IMG/VR virus record: IMGVR_UViG_3300024336_000005
Location: 124,001 to 188,000 of that record
Length of the DNA stretch: 64,000 nt
Origin: a virus
Reading direction: 5' to 3' (one strand)
Shown: piece after piece, positions 13,264 through 21,255 of the stretch
How the letters are laid out: each line of letters opens with the position of its first letter
Numbering within the stretch: the first letter of the stretch is position 1
The notes under the pieces: model-generated
Told to the model about the DNA's origin: nothing
Database searches by the model: none
What the model saw: the letters and a program-made list of their open reading frames with translations, nothing else
Position numbers and translations under genes: made by a program

Positions 13264-14356
13264 GCCTAAGCCTGAATTTCTTAAGAAGTTCGAAGCTCAA
13301 GAGTGGGCGGTGCACCTTGGAGAAATTCCAGAGACTTTAGTAAGGAACTCAACCCTCTCCATCTTTGGAGATGGTAAGTATCTCACAAGGTCAAATCCCA
13401 TTGGGACTTTTACGCGCAGAATTGAGCGTATGGATATTCCTACATTGGATCATGGACCCGACCCAAGCTTCTCCTTGAAGCTACCTAAGGTGCCTGCTGC
13501 TATTCTGATGAAGCAGGTGAGCTTCTACCGTGAGGTAATGAAGCTCTTTAATGATGCAGAAGCCTACTCCATTGTCATGTATGACACTGTAGAAGAGCAA
13601 TACTTTTTGGTCATTCCTGAGCAGACCATCTCTAAGGCGCACGTTAAGTACGATCAGCCTGAGCTAAGGAAGAAGTACCCTTCCGACCGCTACATTGAAG
13701 TTATCTCTGCTCATAGTCACAACTCTATGAATGCATACTTCTCTCCCCTTGATGACAAGGACGAGAAGGGAGATATTCTATACATGGTGATGGGTAAGTT
13801 GAACCAAGAGGTTCCAACCTATTGCATCCGTGCAAATGTGGCTGGTGCGGAGTGCGTCAAGCTTCCCCTTGAGGATCTGTTTGATCTTTCTGAAGAGAAC
13901 TGGGCAGAGCTTTCTCCCTATTGGGAAGACCTTCATGACAGCACTTGGGTCGAGCAGCTCCATGTTCGAGGGCCTGTTGTTAGTGCTCACTCTCAGTTTG
14001 ATCAGATGCTTAAGACCTTTCAGGGCTCTCGCCCAAGAAGGCCTTTCACTGGTAGAACAACGGGAAGCCAGATGGACTTCTTTAACCAGACCGAAAGTGA
14101 AGTGGGGAGCGAAGGCTCTGAGCAAAAGGAATTCATTACAATCGCCTGTGCCTTGATTAAGGACGCTAGAAGCTTACCTCCTGAGCAGGTTATGTTTAAT
14201 CTGATATCGAATCTCTTAGAGAGGGGATACGCAGAGGACATTCATGCTGCCATTGTTGCTTGTGATCATGTTGAAGAATTCCAGGCGATGGAAAAAGATG
14301 ATTGGGAATTAGATATGAAATTGCGTATGGAGTTAGATGATGGCTGGTATTCTTAA
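13241..14356 (+). CDS. JAB/JAMM-domain protein (PRTRC protein A-like)
   Basis: 371 aa, ATG preceded by AGGAGG. The JAMM zinc motif is visible: H158-S-H160, seven residues, S168, two residues, D171 (AHSHNSMNAYFSPLDDKDE), the same spacing as PRTRC A proteins. JAMM enzymes are zinc isopeptidases that cut ubiquitin-like proteins from substrates. About 130 extra C-terminal residues are unrecognised. It overlaps the B-like gene by 23 nt and the E1 gene by 20 nt. Confidence 0.85.
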   Translation: MDFRTPIEPKPEFLKKFEAQEWAVHLGEIPETLVRNSTLSIFGDGKYLTRSNPIGTFTRRIERMDIPTLDHGPDPSFSLKLPKVPAAILMKQVSFYREVMKLFNDAEAYSIVMYDTVEEQYFLVIPEQTISKAHVKYDQPELRKKYPSDRYIEVISAHSHNSMNAYFSPLDDKDEKGDILYMVMGKLNQEVPTYCIRANVAGAECVKLPLEDLFDLSEENWAELSPYWEDLHDSTWVEQLHVRGPVVSAHSQFDQMLKTFQGSRPRRPFTGRTTGSQMDFFNQTESEVGSEGSEQKEFITIACALIKDARSLPPEQVMFNLISNLLERGYAEDIHAAIVACDHVEEFQAMEKDDWELDMKLRMELDDGWYS

Positions 14357-15503
14357 TTTCGAGGGAATTGATCCACTCCTAAAGCTTTCTTCAAAGCTTG
14401 GAGTTGCACTTGATAGCGCACAGGATTTGCATCCTGTCTTCCGAATCGCAGGGATTGTTTCTCAGACGGGAACGTTGCTGGACTATGCCGTCAAGCTTGT
14501 TCCCGATCGGCCAGAGACTAAGACGACTGTGGTGCAGAACTACCGAAACGTACATACCTTTACGGCACAACAGCCGACCATAGTTATGGTAGGTTGTGGC
14601 GGTACGGGCAGTCACTTGCTTCCAAATATTCTACAGTATGCAATCACCAAGGCGGCTCAACAGACTGTTACCCCTCCCTGTGTCATCATTATCGATGGAG
14701 ACGGAGTGGAAGAGAAGAACCTAATTCGACAGAGGTTCACTCAAGCGGACCTTGGAGAGAACAAGGCTATTGCCTTGTCTCGTCGCTACAGTGCAGTGTT
14801 TGCTACAAAGATTAAGGCTGTAGACACTTACCTTGAGGACTCAAAGCAGCTGATTGGCCTTATCAAGGACGAAGCCCCAGCGGTTGGTCCTATCATTTTA
14901 GTAGGGGCAGTGGATAATCACAGAGCTCGTGCTATTTTGTGGGACACCTTCTTGAGCGAGACCCAGAGGGAGATCTGGTGGGTTGACGCAGGAAATGAGT
15001 CCTGGCATGGTCAGGTCATTTCTGGGTGCAGGAATGTACAGACAAAGGGAGATTCCCATTGGGCTGCCGCAGGCATCGGAGATGATATTGCTTCTGTTGA
15101 TCTGCCTTGCTTCTTCGATGAGTATCCAAAGGAGTTCATGAAGATTGGCGGTACGCCAACGACTCCACAGAATACTTGTGCTGCAGTGGCTGAGGAGGAC
15201 CCTCAGACCATTCATGCAAACTCATTGTCAGCCCAATGTGCTTCAAACATTATCACTCAGATTCTTGAGGGTGAAGTTAGAGTAATGGGATTGAACTTTG
15301 ATGCAAAGACTGGTCAGGTTAAAGCCAAGATTCTTACACGAGTGAACATCGCCACCGCATACGTTGACATGAAAAACTCAAGAACTTCTCTTCGGGGATT
15401 CCTTGGGGACCTATGCTCGTGGAAGGGGAAGTCTGAACCGGCGACTCTCTTCCCGGGACTATACAAAAAAGCAAAGGTAGAGGATCTCTATACGGCTATT
15501 TAA
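14337..15503 (+). CDS. ThiF/E1-family activating enzyme (PRTRC-type)
   Basis: 388 aa. Nucleotide-binding VGCGGTGSH at about residues 85-93, IIDGDGVEEKNLIRQ (the Asp and Arg that engage ATP), and Cys281 in PQNTCAAVAEEDPQ, where PRTRC ThiF proteins carry their candidate catalytic Cys. E1 enzymes adenylate the C-terminus of a ubiquitin-like protein and take it as a thioester. About 80 N-terminal residues precede the Rossmann fold. Its stop overlaps the reverse transcriptase ATG (TAATG), a strong sign of co-expression. Confidence 0.88.
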   Translation: MMAGILNFEGIDPLLKLSSKLGVALDSAQDLHPVFRIAGIVSQTGTLLDYAVKLVPDRPETKTTVVQNYRNVHTFTAQQPTIVMVGCGGTGSHLLPNILQYAITKAAQQTVTPPCVIIIDGDGVEEKNLIRQRFTQADLGENKAIALSRRYSAVFATKIKAVDTYLEDSKQLIGLIKDEAPAVGPIILVGAVDNHRARAILWDTFLSETQREIWWVDAGNESWHGQVISGCRNVQTKGDSHWAAAGIGDDIASVDLPCFFDEYPKEFMKIGGTPTTPQNTCAAVAEEDPQTIHANSLSAQCASNIITQILEGEVRVMGLNFDAKTGQVKAKILTRVNIATAYVDMKNSRTSLRGFLGDLCSWKGKSEPATLFPGLYKKAKVEDLYTAI

Positions 15504-16357
15504 TGTACAGACAGTATAAAATAAAGAAGCGCAAAGGAGGGTTCAGAACTATTACTGAACCCTCTGACTCTTTAAGTGAGATGCTGTCTTACCTTAAGGT
15601 GCACTTAGACGCCCTGCCCATGAGTGAACATGCTCATGGCTTTATTGTGAATAAGAGTATCATTACAAATGCCCTGCCGCACCGGAACAAAAGATATGTC
15701 CTTAACCTAGACGTTAAGAACTTCTTTCCCAGTGTTAGAAGGCCTCTGATGATGGAAAAGTTAGCTCCCTTCTTTAATGAAGGGAAGCTTCCTCTAGACA
15801 TCAGAGATTGGATTCATGAGTTGTGCTTCTTTGAAGGAGCGCTACCTCAGGGCTCACCAACCTCTCCTGTTCTTTCTAATCTCTATATAGCAGAGATAGA
15901 CGAAGAGCTAGTCAGAGTAGCAGGGGAGATGGACTGTACTTATACTAGGTACGCTGATGATATGACCTTTTCAGGAGGAGACGTCCTGAAAAGTGAGAGG
16001 GATAAGGTGGCGCGCGAGGTCGATCTTCTCTTGCAGAGGATTGAACTAAAGCTCCACCCACGTAAGGTAAAGCTTATGCCATACTATCAGAGACAGATTG
16101 TCACTGGCATTGTGGTAAATAATGAAAAATTGACGCTACCTAGATGGTACAAAGAGGAACTCTTCCTTGCTACAAAGGGAGAGGATCCGTCTACCTTCGA
16201 TGAACAATTCAGGGGTGTTCTTGAGTATGTTCGTTCGGTAGATTCACAATTCTATAAAAAAATGTGCAACCATATGATTGCACCAAAGGAGAATGAAGAT
16301 GGCAACACTTCCAGAGTGGATCACAGAGGTCCGATTTTATGCAACGACTCCCAGTAG
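15503..16357 (+). CDS. Retron-type reverse transcriptase
   Basis: 284 aa. Motif A LDVKNFFPSV, motif B LPQGSPTSPVLSNL, catalytic YADD in YTRYADDMTF, and a later RQIVTGIVVN. NALPH before motif A and VTG after motif C are the retron-RT hallmarks NAxxH and VTG. QG in motif B argues against a diversity-generating RT. There is no maturase or endonuclease domain, so not a group II intron. It is translationally coupled to the E1 gene; the usual msr-msd RNA is not visible immediately upstream, which is coding. Confidence 0.88.
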   Translation: MYRQYKIKKRKGGFRTITEPSDSLSEMLSYLKVHLDALPMSEHAHGFIVNKSIITNALPHRNKRYVLNLDVKNFFPSVRRPLMMEKLAPFFNEGKLPLDIRDWIHELCFFEGALPQGSPTSPVLSNLYIAEIDEELVRVAGEMDCTYTRYADDMTFSGGDVLKSERDKVAREVDLLLQRIELKLHPRKVKLMPYYQRQIVTGIVVNNEKLTLPRWYKEELFLATKGEDPSTFDEQFRGVLEYVRSVDSQFYKKMCNHMIAPKENEDGNTSRVDHRGPILCNDSQ

Positions 16358-16658
16358 TGACCGCGCCCCTCAGGCACGCGGTTCAGTAACATTTGCTGGT
16401 GCTGTTTACTCACAGTTCACAGTCTGGCAGTCAAACGATGGCGCCCTTCAGGTTGTACTGCCGAGAGTAAAGAACCCAAAGTATAATCCTGACGAAGCTC
16501 ACTCGAAGACCAACAAGATGTACTTCGAAGAGGTTGGTTGTACCAGCGGAGAGAAGAGGGAAGAGCTTGGCAAGGCTATCATTGGAAGCCTTCTCGAAGA
16601 GAGGAAGGCGACTCCAGTCAAGGAGAGCAACACAGGTTCGGACGGCATTCCGTTTTAA
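16299..16658 (+). CDS. SpoVG-like protein with SSB-like C-terminal tail
   Basis: 119 aa; ATG 16299 has AAAGGAGA at good spacing and lies inside the RT's last 59 nt. The core (ITEVRFYATTP, then RGSVTFAGAVYSQFTVWQSN, then GALQVVLPRVKN) has the strand pattern of SpoVG-type nucleic-acid-binding proteins. It ends SNTGSDGIPF, like the D-D-I-P-F tip by which bacterial SSBs recruit partners. Single-strand binding in replication is a reasonable inference. Confidence 0.6.
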   Translation: MATLPEWITEVRFYATTPSSDRAPQARGSVTFAGAVYSQFTVWQSNDGALQVVLPRVKNPKYNPDEAHSKTNKMYFEEVGCTSGEKREELGKAIIGSLLEERKATPVKESNTGSDGIPF

Positions 16659-16668
16659 GGAGTAGCTC

Positions 16669-16971
16669 ATGAAGATTGAAGACGTCAAGTTCCTCAAGAG
16701 TGACTGCACTGTCTCTGGCGCTATCGTAGATAACGTTGGACGTGGTGAAAATCGTTCGCCCCGTTGGGGCGGAGGAATTCAAGGAACAATTGTAGGGAAT
16801 AATTTTCTGGGGCAGGGAGTGAATGCTGTAACAATCATTCATCATCCCACTCAGATTACAACCACAGTGGACACCTTTACTCCGAAGAGGAACAAAGAGC
16901 TTGCCTTCATTAAGCTCGAGATGCTTGTCAACAAGTGGATCGAAGAAGTTAAGGCGCGGATGGGCTCCTGA
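16669..16971 (+). CDS. Hypothetical protein, 100 aa
   Basis: AAGGAG before the ATG. Beta-rich first 60 residues with a glycine-rich turn (WGGGIQGTIVG), then a C-terminal helix. It overlaps the next start by one base. No family recognised. Confidence 0.65.
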   Translation: MKIEDVKFLKSDCTVSGAIVDNVGRGENRSPRWGGGIQGTIVGNNFLGQGVNAVTIIHHPTQITTTVDTFTPKRNKELAFIKLEMLVNKWIEEVKARMGS

Positions 16972-17291
16972 TGGGAGTCTTCAGCATGGCTCGCACTCAA
17001 GCCTTGGCAACTGCCTTCTCAAAGGCAATTGGAGAGACAGAAGGCTTGCATGATGTTGAGATTGCCTACGCCTTAGCAGCAACGATGCGTGGTCTTGGTG
17101 AAGTGCTATACGATAAAGAAGACACCTCTAAGGAGGCTGTCCTCGAAGACTATGCAAGCTCACCAAGTTGGGCTGGAGCTTTAATGATACATGCAGATCA
17201 AATCCATGTAATCAGAGAGCTTTTCATTCGGACAAAAGAATCCAATATAGATGAAGGAGTTGAAACAGACTCCAAGGAGACAGACGAATAA
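16971..17291 (+). CDS. Hypothetical helical protein, 106 aa
   Basis: TGATG overlap at the start and TAATG at the end tie it into the operon. Alanine-rich helices; acidic tail (EGVETDSKETDE). No family recognised. Confidence 0.65.
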   Translation: MGVFSMARTQALATAFSKAIGETEGLHDVEIAYALAATMRGLGEVLYDKEDTSKEAVLEDYASSPSWAGALMIHADQIHVIRELFIRTKESNIDEGVETDSKETDE

Positions 17292-17863
17292 TGGAGCAGG
17301 AACAGTTTGATACACTAGTTAGAGGGATCTCAGCGGTCCTTGATAATGTAAGGACCCCACAGTTTCGCCCTCCCTCAGTAAACTTCTTCATGCCTAATCG
17401 AGGCCAGCTGCAGTTTACAATCGCCGCTCCACGTTATCGTGAAGTTGAGCGAAAGAATCCTAAGGATGCTGGAGTTCGCTGGGCAGATAAGATGGGAGCG
17501 GTCTTCGTTGAGGCAGCTCCTGCCTTGCCGAACTCAGACAAGCTGGACTGGGACAATAAGAAGATGATCTTTGCCATGTCAGACAAGGACATCGGCCAGG
17601 TCCTTTGGGGCTTTGCTGCCAAGAAGGAAGACATCCGACTTGTTCACGCTCCTGATGAAAATGCAAAGCAAAACAATAAGACCTTCCGAATCCGAAAGGG
17701 AGATGACTTTAGAGGCGAGCCTCAGTGGATTCTATCTCTTACGGAAAAGAAGAATGGAGAGTCAAATGAAGTCTCTGTGTTCATCAAGGGACCGGATATG
17801 ATGAGACTCAAGTCGCTGTTGGAGGGAGCAATTCCCTACATACTGGGCGCCCATCGAACTTAG
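17291..17863 (+). CDS. Putative nucleic-acid-binding protein, 190 aa
   Basis: Two long beta-sheet blocks each followed by a helix, with basic turns (TFRIRKGDDF) and a C-terminal FIKGPDMMRLKSLLEGAIPY helix. The layout recalls Whirly/MRP-type single-strand-binding folds, but I see no diagnostic motif, so this is only a suggestion. Confidence 0.5.
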   Translation: MEQEQFDTLVRGISAVLDNVRTPQFRPPSVNFFMPNRGQLQFTIAAPRYREVERKNPKDAGVRWADKMGAVFVEAAPALPNSDKLDWDNKKMIFAMSDKDIGQVLWGFAAKKEDIRLVHAPDENAKQNNKTFRIRKGDDFRGEPQWILSLTEKKNGESNEVSVFIKGPDMMRLKSLLEGAIPYILGAHRT

Positions 17864-17872
17864 GAGAATCAG

Positions 17873-18388
17873 TTGCTATTGTGGCTGTACCTTTTGTCAC
17901 TTCCCTTGATGGCTTGCCAGCCATACTCAGACAGCTATTACTCACATCTTCCTGATGCAGAGCACAGAAGTGCGACCTGCCAAAAAGGTGTGAGTATAGG
18001 CATGCTGTATGGTCTGGATCCTGAGATGGTTGCTGCTCTTCTAATGGAAGAGCAAAGGCATGCCGATAAAGATTATGAGGGCGGCATTCGCGGTCCTTTC
18101 CAAGTGTCAGCAAAAGATTGGTGTGAGGGCGGAACGTTTTCCACCTGTGCTGATCTAAACATTGCTGGTGCAAGAGCAATATCTCTTTTAAGAAATTGCT
18201 CAAAAATAAACTGGTCTAATTATGAATGCAAAAGGGAGAGGCGTAAGCCTCTTCCTTGGAGCAAGGTCCTCTGTCACTATGCCTCTGGCAACAAGTGCAC
18301 AAAGAAGGGACTTGCTTACACCAAGCGTGTTATGAGATGGAGAAATAATGTCCGACGCTACAGTAGACTACGACTTGCTAGAAGGTAA
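17873..18388 (+). CDS. Exported lytic transglycosylase-like protein
   Basis: 171 aa, TTG start with AGGAGA upstream. Signal MLLWLYLLSLPLMAC ends in a lipobox-like LMAC. The lysozyme-like core shows LLMEEQR (candidate catalytic Glu), GGIRGPFQVS (the GxxGxxQ-type block), ARAISLL, and LCHYASGN before AYTKRV, matching the SLT/GH23 plan. It would cut peptidoglycan glycan strands at entry or lysis. Several Cys suggest disulphides. Confidence 0.72.
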   Translation: MLLWLYLLSLPLMACQPYSDSYYSHLPDAEHRSATCQKGVSIGMLYGLDPEMVAALLMEEQRHADKDYEGGIRGPFQVSAKDWCEGGTFSTCADLNIAGARAISLLRNCSKINWSNYECKRERRKPLPWSKVLCHYASGNKCTKKGLAYTKRVMRWRNNVRRYSRLRLARR

Positions 18389-18854
18389 AGCCATTCGGCT
18401 CCTATTGGAGTCCAATGGAAAGCAGCTCAGCGTAAAGGAAGTCTTTGATGCAATGCTCGCAGAACAGGACGCACATGCTTTAGCCCAAAGGCTTCCTCAA
18501 GAGGAGAGCGCTGCAGCGCAACTTGTTGCTGCCTGCTATGCCTTGGTTCCCGGCCTGCATGTAGAGTCTATGTACTATGGGCTAATCTTAGCAGCCTATC
18601 TGAATAGAAATAATATTGAGCTAAGCGTTGAGTCTACTGATATGACACTTGAAGACTGTGCCATAAAGAGGAAGAGCCTGGCGATGGAGATTAACACCAT
18701 CATGAAGAGGGCCTTTGATCGAACTCAAGAGCACTTCAAGGGTGCAGAAGCAATGCTATTTGAACTAGAAAGGGGACTGCGTGAAGATACTGATCTATGT
18801 GAAGAAGAATCAACAGGAGCCTCTCTCGATAGTCTCGAAGGCTCTGAGGGATAG
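18348..18854 (+). CDS. Hypothetical helical protein, 168 aa
   Basis: Starts inside the transglycosylase 3' end (41-nt overlap) and runs into the next gene (74-nt overlap). Mostly alpha-helical with a Glu/Ser-rich C-terminus. No family recognised; long overlaps reduce confidence in the exact ends. Confidence 0.55.
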   Translation: MSDATVDYDLLEGKAIRLLLESNGKQLSVKEVFDAMLAEQDAHALAQRLPQEESAAAQLVAACYALVPGLHVESMYYGLILAAYLNRNNIELSVESTDMTLEDCAIKRKSLAMEINTIMKRAFDRTQEHFKGAEAMLFELERGLREDTDLCEEESTGASLDSLEGSEG

Positions 18855-19305
18855 CATCAAGGGAGGGTTTGAATGGGAGGTTGTCTCCTGTTGGGATGAC
18901 TTCGCCGATGCTCTTGGGGTGTTTAAGGTTTATGCAGAGGATGGTGCGCCAAGACCTGGTGTTCACATTGACCTTAAGTGGCCAAGTCCTACGACATTCA
19001 TAAAGAAGCCCGCGCTAAAAGAAAAGGTGTGGGCAGACATAGAGACTAAGCTTGTCCCCTTGTTTCATAAGAAGGCTCCTGATAGGGAGCCTCTTGTCCT
19101 TACGGACCATCAGCTTCAAACAATCCTAAAGCTCCTTGGGGAGGCAAAGATTCCATTTGAAGTAGACCATCCCAATGGATCAGTCATAGGGATAAATAAG
19201 AACCATGGGGTGGAGTACAGTTTAACTTCTGCAGACGTTGCCTCTATGGTGGCTGCTGCTTGGCTATTCAAGTCTGGCTCGGTACGCCTCGAACGAAAAG
19301 AGTAG
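18781..19305 (+). CDS. Hypothetical protein, 174 aa
   Basis: GTG start preceded by AAAGGGG. Begins with a beta strand (MKILIYVKK) and ends in a compact alpha/beta region. No family recognised. Confidence 0.6.
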   Translation: MKILIYVKKNQQEPLSIVSKALRDSIKGGFEWEVVSCWDDFADALGVFKVYAEDGAPRPGVHIDLKWPSPTTFIKKPALKEKVWADIETKLVPLFHKKAPDREPLVLTDHQLQTILKLLGEAKIPFEVDHPNGSVIGINKNHGVEYSLTSADVASMVAAAWLFKSGSVRLERKE

Positions 19306-19319
19306 TCAAGGAAAGGTAG

Positions 19320-19478
19320 GTGCTGTTTAGCAAGTATGCTAAATTAGTAGTAGGTTACTTTGTATATGGTGCGGCGAGAGAGACGTCATTTAGAATTCAT
19401 GGCGTCCTCAAAGAAATGGCTGAGCCAAACTTAACCTTAAATTCTGATTTTGAATATGTTATCTATAGCATTGATTGA
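19320..19478 (+). CDS. Small hypothetical protein, 52 aa
   Basis: GTG start with AAGGAAA upstream in the gap between two longer genes. MLFSKYAKLVVGYFVYGAAR has a hydrophobic stretch followed by Arg; the C-terminus is FEYVIYSID. Supported only by spacing, ribosome-binding site and frame. Confidence 0.45.
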   Translation: MLFSKYAKLVVGYFVYGAARETSFRIHGVLKEMAEPNLTLNSDFEYVIYSID

Positions 19479-19487
19479 AGAAGGCAG

Positions 19488-20228
19488 ATGGATTGGAAAG
19501 AAAGACCAGCAAAGCAGAAGGCAAGAGATTGGCTGCTGTCGCAGCTGGACCTAAAGAGGGTAGACACATACCTAGGCCTCCCCGCAGGAGAGGCCATCTT
19601 CGAGAGGCTCTTAGTAAAAGAACATCCCGTATCTTCAATGGAACTCTTTGAACGAGATTTGGACGTAGCTGAATATCTTAGGGAAAGCATCTTTGCTTAT
19701 AACCTAAGAGGGACGACTCTTCCCGAATGGAAGCACGCTCGTAGCGTAATAGTGAATGAAACAGACGTAGACGTCTGGCTGGGTCTGGCGAGAGAATTCG
19801 CTCCGTCCTTCCCCTCTTACGATCTTGCTTGGTTGGACTACTGTGGTCCGATTACCTCTACGAGATTAGAGAACCTTCAAAACCTTGCCGAAGCCATGCC
19901 AGATGATGGAGTCCTTGCGGTCACATTTATGGCTTGCAGAGAAGGGGCTGAGGTGTTTGGCGAAATGGTAGAGGCCGACTCTTCTGTTGCTATCATTAGG
20001 AAGAACAGAAGGTCGGATGCAGAGACTCCAGAGAAGCATCTCAAAAGAATTAGAATTGTTACAAACGCTCTCCTTGAGAAGACCTTTCCCTTGAGGATAA
20101 AGGTACTTCCCTATCAAGATGGAGCTCCAATGTTGTTGTTTGTAATCAAGAAGTCAGACAGCAAAAGAGGGATTGTTTCTCTCGCACGAAGGACTTCTGT
20201 AGAGGTCCTTCCATCACTAAAGGATTAA
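19488..20228 (+). CDS. Rossmann methyltransferase-like protein
   Basis: 246 aa. YLGLPAGEAIFERLL and MELFERDLDVAEYL resemble the first two SAM-binding strands, and LAWLDYCGPITS with NLAEAMPDDGVLAVTF the later catalytic-side strands of class I methyltransferases. The usual GxGxG loop is not clear, so activity and substrate are open. GAAGG upstream of the ATG. Confidence 0.5.
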   Translation: MDWKERPAKQKARDWLLSQLDLKRVDTYLGLPAGEAIFERLLVKEHPVSSMELFERDLDVAEYLRESIFAYNLRGTTLPEWKHARSVIVNETDVDVWLGLAREFAPSFPSYDLAWLDYCGPITSTRLENLQNLAEAMPDDGVLAVTFMACREGAEVFGEMVEADSSVAIIRKNRRSDAETPEKHLKRIRIVTNALLEKTFPLRIKVLPYQDGAPMLLFVIKKSDSKRGIVSLARRTSVEVLPSLKD

Positions 20229-20230
20229 TC

Positions 20231-20506
20231 ATGAACGCAGAAACAGTAACAGTTGACGACCTTATCATTTACACAGCAAGCCTTGAGGCAGAGGTTACAG
20301 AACTGGAAGAGGATAGAGAGCTCTTGACTGTAGAGAACCGTGGCCTTCGTCGAAGTGTAGGGGCCTATAAGGCCAATGGAACACGTCGTCGCGCAGCTCA
20401 AACGGAAACGCAGGAGCGGCTCCAGGAACTTGAGAGTGAGAACCTACGCTTGAGGCGTTCGGTGGCCGGCTATAAGGCAAATGCAACACGCCGCGCCAAT
20501 CGATAA
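20231..20506 (+). CDS. Coiled-coil protein with internal duplication
   Basis: 91 aa. A Glu/Leu coiled coil contains two related blocks, ENRGLRRSVGAYKANGTRR and ENLRLRRSVAGYKANATRR, each acidic then basic. Its stop overlaps the amidase start (TAATG). Possibly an oligomeric accessory protein; no family recognised. Confidence 0.65.
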   Translation: MNAETVTVDDLIIYTASLEAEVTELEEDRELLTVENRGLRRSVGAYKANGTRRRAAQTETQERLQELESENLRLRRSVAGYKANATRRANR

Positions 20507-21255
20507 TGGCCCTCTGGTTTGATGAGGAGGGCTGGCTTCATTCGGATGAAGCCGATCTCCTTGTGGAGCACAACAAGACTCATAAGTTCTCAAAGGGAAT
20601 GCATTCCTATATCAAAAAGAACTTTGGCAATCAGTTGCATGGAACCATTACGCACTATGACGCCTTGCCTTCCGCAAGGCGAACGATTCAGGGGATGACT
20701 TCACAGAGGAAGACCCCCTCAACTCACTTTATCATTGCGCGAGATGGAAGAATTCATCAGCTGGTTTCCATCCACGATAGAGCCTGGCATGCTGCCTTTA
20801 AGAGGCTCGGCGGTAAGGTTGTAGAATGGCCTAAGACCAATGGGCGTATGCCCATGGGCAATGGTCACACTACTGGAAGCCCCAACCAATGGTTCATCGG
20901 CATTGACCTTTCCAATTGGGGAAAGCTCGATGGACTAACACCTAGGATAGCAAGGTCTTGGACTGGTGAGCCTATCAATGAATCTGATGTCAGTATGGTT
21001 CGCGGTGTGTGCTGGGAGAGATACAGAAAGGAAGCAACCGACTCTTATGTTGAATTGCTGGCTGCTCTTATCTTAGAGTTGGACCTCAAGAAGAATATGC
21101 ATTACAGACATAGTGATACCTCTCCGACAAGGAAGGTAGATCCAGGTCCAGCCTTTGACTTCACAACATATCTCAATAATGCTTATCATTGTGTTGATAC
21201 TCTAGATCGAATCTTTGATTTAGATAACTTAGATGAGGAAAACGAGGAGCCTTAA
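20506..21255 (+). CDS. N-acetylmuramoyl-L-alanine amidase (Amidase_2/PGRP fold)
   Basis: 249 aa. THYDA supplies the first zinc His, STHFIIARDGRIHQLV and RAWHAA follow the family core, and YRHSDTSPTRKVDPGPAFDF holds the second His and the K-x-DPGP segment next to the third ligand. It cleaves the bond between the glycan and stem peptide. No signal peptide, so it needs a holin or comparable release. Confidence 0.9.
   Translation: MALWFDEEGWLHSDEADLLVEHNKTHKFSKGMHSYIKKNFGNQLHGTITHYDALPSARRTIQGMTSQRKTPSTHFIIARDGRIHQLVSIHDRAWHAAFKRLGGKVVEWPKTNGRMPMGNGHTTGSPNQWFIGIDLSNWGKLDGLTPRIARSWTGEPINESDVSMVRGVCWERYRKEATDSYVELLAALILELDLKKNMHYRHSDTSPTRKVDPGPAFDFTTYLNNAYHCVDTLDRIFDLDNLDEENEEP

Noticed and set aside
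15503-16357. Diversity-generating retroelement
   Set aside because: Motif B has QG rather than the DGR-typical SQ variant, and I found no template/variable repeat pair or accessory variability gene nearby.
17291-17863. Firm call as Whirly/MRP-family ssDNA-binding protein
   Set aside because: Only a general beta-sheet/helix layout supports it; no diagnostic motif is visible, so it is left as a suggestion.
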